Assembly (NCBI GenBank): GCA_031291235.1
Contig: JARLJL010000022.1
Location: 186,001 to 250,000, forward strand
DNA: 64,000 nucleotides
Direction: 5' to 3'
Origin: Sulfuriferula sp.
Lineage (GTDB): Bacteria; Pseudomonadota; Gammaproteobacteria; Burkholderiales; Sulfuriferulaceae
Position 1 is the first letter of the stretch, and each line of letters opens with the position of its first letter. The position numbers were made by a program, and so were the translations under genes. Of this stretch, positions 62,572 through 64,000 are shown in pieces. The notes beneath the pieces were generated by a model. It did not search any database, had not been told where the DNA came from, and worked only from the letters and a program-made list of their open reading frames with translations.

Positions 62572-63876
62572 ATGAACAAGATGTTAACGAATCGTGTCCT
62601 GCCGACATTGGGTCTATTGGGATACAGTACCATGAGTTTTGCAGCCGACGCGCCCAAGATGGATGGCGCCAGCACTGCCTGGATGATTACCGCAACCGTG
62701 CTGGTGATATTGATGACTATTCCCGGGCTGGGATTGTTTTACGGCGGGCTGGTGCGTACCAAGAACATGCTGTCGATACTGACCCAGGTGTTTATTACCT
62801 TTTGCATGCTGTCGGTGCTGTGGGCCTTGTATGCCTACAGTCTGGCCTTCACCCCCGGCGGCGACATGAATTCGATAGTAGGCGGTCTGAGTAAATCCTT
62901 CCTGTCCGGCGTGGGCAAGGATTCGTTGACCGGCGTCATTCCCGAATATGTATATCTGACCTTCCAGATGACGTTTGCCGCTATTACCCCGGCGCTGATT
63001 ATCGGCGGCTTTGCCGAACGCATGAAATTCTCGGCTATCCTGCTGTTCATGGCCGGCTGGCTGACGCTGGTGTACGCACCGATTGCCCATATGGTATGGG
63101 GCGGCGGCTGGCTGCAAGGCATGGGCACGATGGACTTTGCCGGCGGCACGGTTGTGCACATTAATGCCGGTATCGCTGCACTGGTCGGCGCGCTGGTGCT
63201 TGGCAAACGCGTCGGTTTCGGTCGCGAATCCATGTCGCCGCACAGCCTGACCATGACCATGATAGGCGGTTCGCTGCTGTGGGTGGGCTGGTTCGGTTTC
63301 AACGTGGGCAGCGAGCTGGCTGTCGACAGCACTGCCGGCATGGTGCTGCTCAATACCCAGCTGGCAACGGCTGCAGCTGCGATGGGCTGGCTGTTCGTTG
63401 AATGGATCATGAAAGGCAAGCCCAGCATGCTGGGCGGCGTGTCCGGTGCGATTACCGGTCTGGTGGCGATTACCCCGGCTTGCGGTTTTGTCGGCCCCAT
63501 GGGCAGCATCGTGCTGGGTATCGTTGCAGCAGCGATCTGCTTCTGGTCCACTTCCAGCCTGAAACACTGGCTGGGCTACGACGATTCGCTGGATGTATTC
63601 GGTATTCATGGTATCGGCGGTATCGTCGGTGCAATCGGTACCGGTTTCCTGGCATCCACCAGTTTCGGCGGCGTCGGCTATGCGGCAGGCGTCACCATGG
63701 GCGATCAGGTGCTCAAGCAATTGATGGCAACCGGCACCACACTGGTATGGTCCGGCGTGATCAGCTACATCCTGTTCAAAGTCATCGACATGGCCATCGG
63801 CCTGCGCGTTACCGAAGACAATGAACGCGAAGGGCTGGACATTACCGAACACGGCGAGAAGGCTTATAACCATTAA
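62572..63876 (+). CDS. amtB: Ammonium transporter AmtB
   Basis: Inner-membrane ammonium channel of 434 residues with a cleavable N-terminus (SFAADAPK) and eleven helices. The pore twin His are seen in TVVHINAG and FGIHGIGG, with Phe gates in FQMTFAAITPAL. The cytoplasmic tail with GLDITEHGEKAYNH is where GlnK docks. It follows glnK by 13 bp, and a strong terminator follows it. Confidence 0.96.
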   Translation: MNKMLTNRVLPTLGLLGYSTMSFAADAPKMDGASTAWMITATVLVILMTIPGLGLFYGGLVRTKNMLSILTQVFITFCMLSVLWALYAYSLAFTPGGDMNSIVGGLSKSFLSGVGKDSLTGVIPEYVYLTFQMTFAAITPALIIGGFAERMKFSAILLFMAGWLTLVYAPIAHMVWGGGWLQGMGTMDFAGGTVVHINAGIAALVGALVLGKRVGFGRESMSPHSLTMTMIGGSLLWVGWFGFNVGSELAVDSTAGMVLLNTQLATAAAAMGWLFVEWIMKGKPSMLGGVSGAITGLVAITPACGFVGPMGSIVLGIVAAAICFWSTSSLKHWLGYDDSLDVFGIHGIGGIVGAIGTGFLASTSFGGVGYAAGVTMGDQVLKQLMATGTTLVWSGVISYILFKVIDMAIGLRVTEDNEREGLDITEHGEKAYNH

Positions 63877-63901
63877 GCACTGACGTCCGCAGCCGGTAGG
63901 C

Positions 63902-63932
63902 AAAAGAGGCGCATAACCTGCGCCTCTTTTTT
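63902..63932 (+). terminator. Rho-independent terminator after amtB
   Basis: Twelve-bp perfect stem AAAAGAGGCGCA (63902-63913) with TGCGCCTCTTTT (63919-63930), 5-base loop, and a T run at the 3' side. The remaining bases to 64000 show no feature. Confidence 0.92.
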
Positions 63933-64000
63933 ATGCGTGTCGGCGGCGAATACCGTCGCTCGTGGATTACGGGTACAGGCTGTTCAGTTGCGGTTCAGTG

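Noticed and set aside
62614-63903. Antisense open frame of about 430 codons opposite amtB
   Set aside because: Product is Gln/His-rich without domains; amtB is unmistakable.
1-64000. tRNA, rRNA, CRISPR arrays, insertion sequences, prophage, origin
   Set aside because: No cloverleaf, spaced repeat array, transposase/integrase motif or replication gene was recognised on either strand by eye.

Overview
The window looks like a chromosomal segment of a Gram-negative proteobacterium, most likely a betaproteobacterium. It has outer-membrane porins, sigma-54/NtrC-type promoters, split XdhA/XdhB, PuuD-type urate hydroxylase and GlnK-AmtB, at moderate-to-high GC. I cannot name the genus. No rRNA, tRNA, CRISPR array, transposase or phage gene was seen. 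Almost the whole 64 kb serves one purpose: scavenging nitrogen from guanidine, urea, purines, pyrimidine bases and ammonium.

Layout. (1) 1-2.2 kb: the 3' part of a CHASE2 adenylate cyclase overlapping a class II cyclic-nucleotide phosphodiesterase. (2) 2.2-11.3 kb, plus strand: sigma-54 promoter, guanidine-I riboswitch, ABC permease and ATPase, two carboxyguanidine deiminase subunits, guanidine (urea-type) carboxylase and allophanate hydrolase. (3) 11.3-21.2 kb, minus strand: a second sigma-54 promoter and guanidine-I riboswitch drive the matching ABC binding protein. It is followed by a close-packed set: membrane desaturase/hydroxylase, two SDRs, EamA transporter, creatininase, isochorismatase-like hydrolase, metallo-beta-lactamase hydrolase, GGDEF-EAL protein and an unknown protein. 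This operon is the best candidate for an undescribed system. (4) 21.2-28.3 kb: TorF-type porin and urea transporter UrtABCDE. (5) 28.3-32.0 kb: Tsx-like channel, BmpA-like nucleoside/base binding protein and adenine deaminase. (6) 32.1-35 kb: CDF metal transporter, RDD protein and a small AT-rich patch with two orphan genes. (7) 35-38.8 kb, minus strand: gntR-puuE-uraD-alc-allA, taking OHCU and allantoin to glyoxylate and urea. (8) 39.3-41.8 kb: nucleobase deaminase, upp, codA. (9) 42.0-61.9 kb, plus strand: one apparent operon of about 20 kb, comprising HIU hydrolase, xdhABC, a nucleobase ABC transporter, puuD, guaD, a Rieske oxygenase, 8-oxoguanine deaminase, ureDABCEFG and a nickel transporter. 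(10) 62.0-63.9 kb: glnK-amtB.

How it fits together. Purine bases enter through the Tsx-like pore and the BmpA-type ABC transporter and are deaminated to hypoxanthine, xanthine or urate. XDH and PuuD (perhaps also the Rieske enzyme) oxidise them. UraH, UraD, PuuE, Alc and AllA then open the rings and release urea. Imported urea joins that pool, and the nickel-fed urease turns it into ammonium. Guanidine is handled separately by carboxylation, deimination and allophanate hydrolysis. Regulation is layered. I find seven sigma-54 -24/-12 elements (2363, 21204 minus, 21476, 22481, 28620, 42016, 62077), several with NtrC-like sites upstream. Two guanidine-I aptamers add ligand control. A recurring near-palindrome, AATTGKATMCAATT, lies in front of the gntR gene, the Tsx gene and the purine operon, and is the probable operator of the GntR protein.
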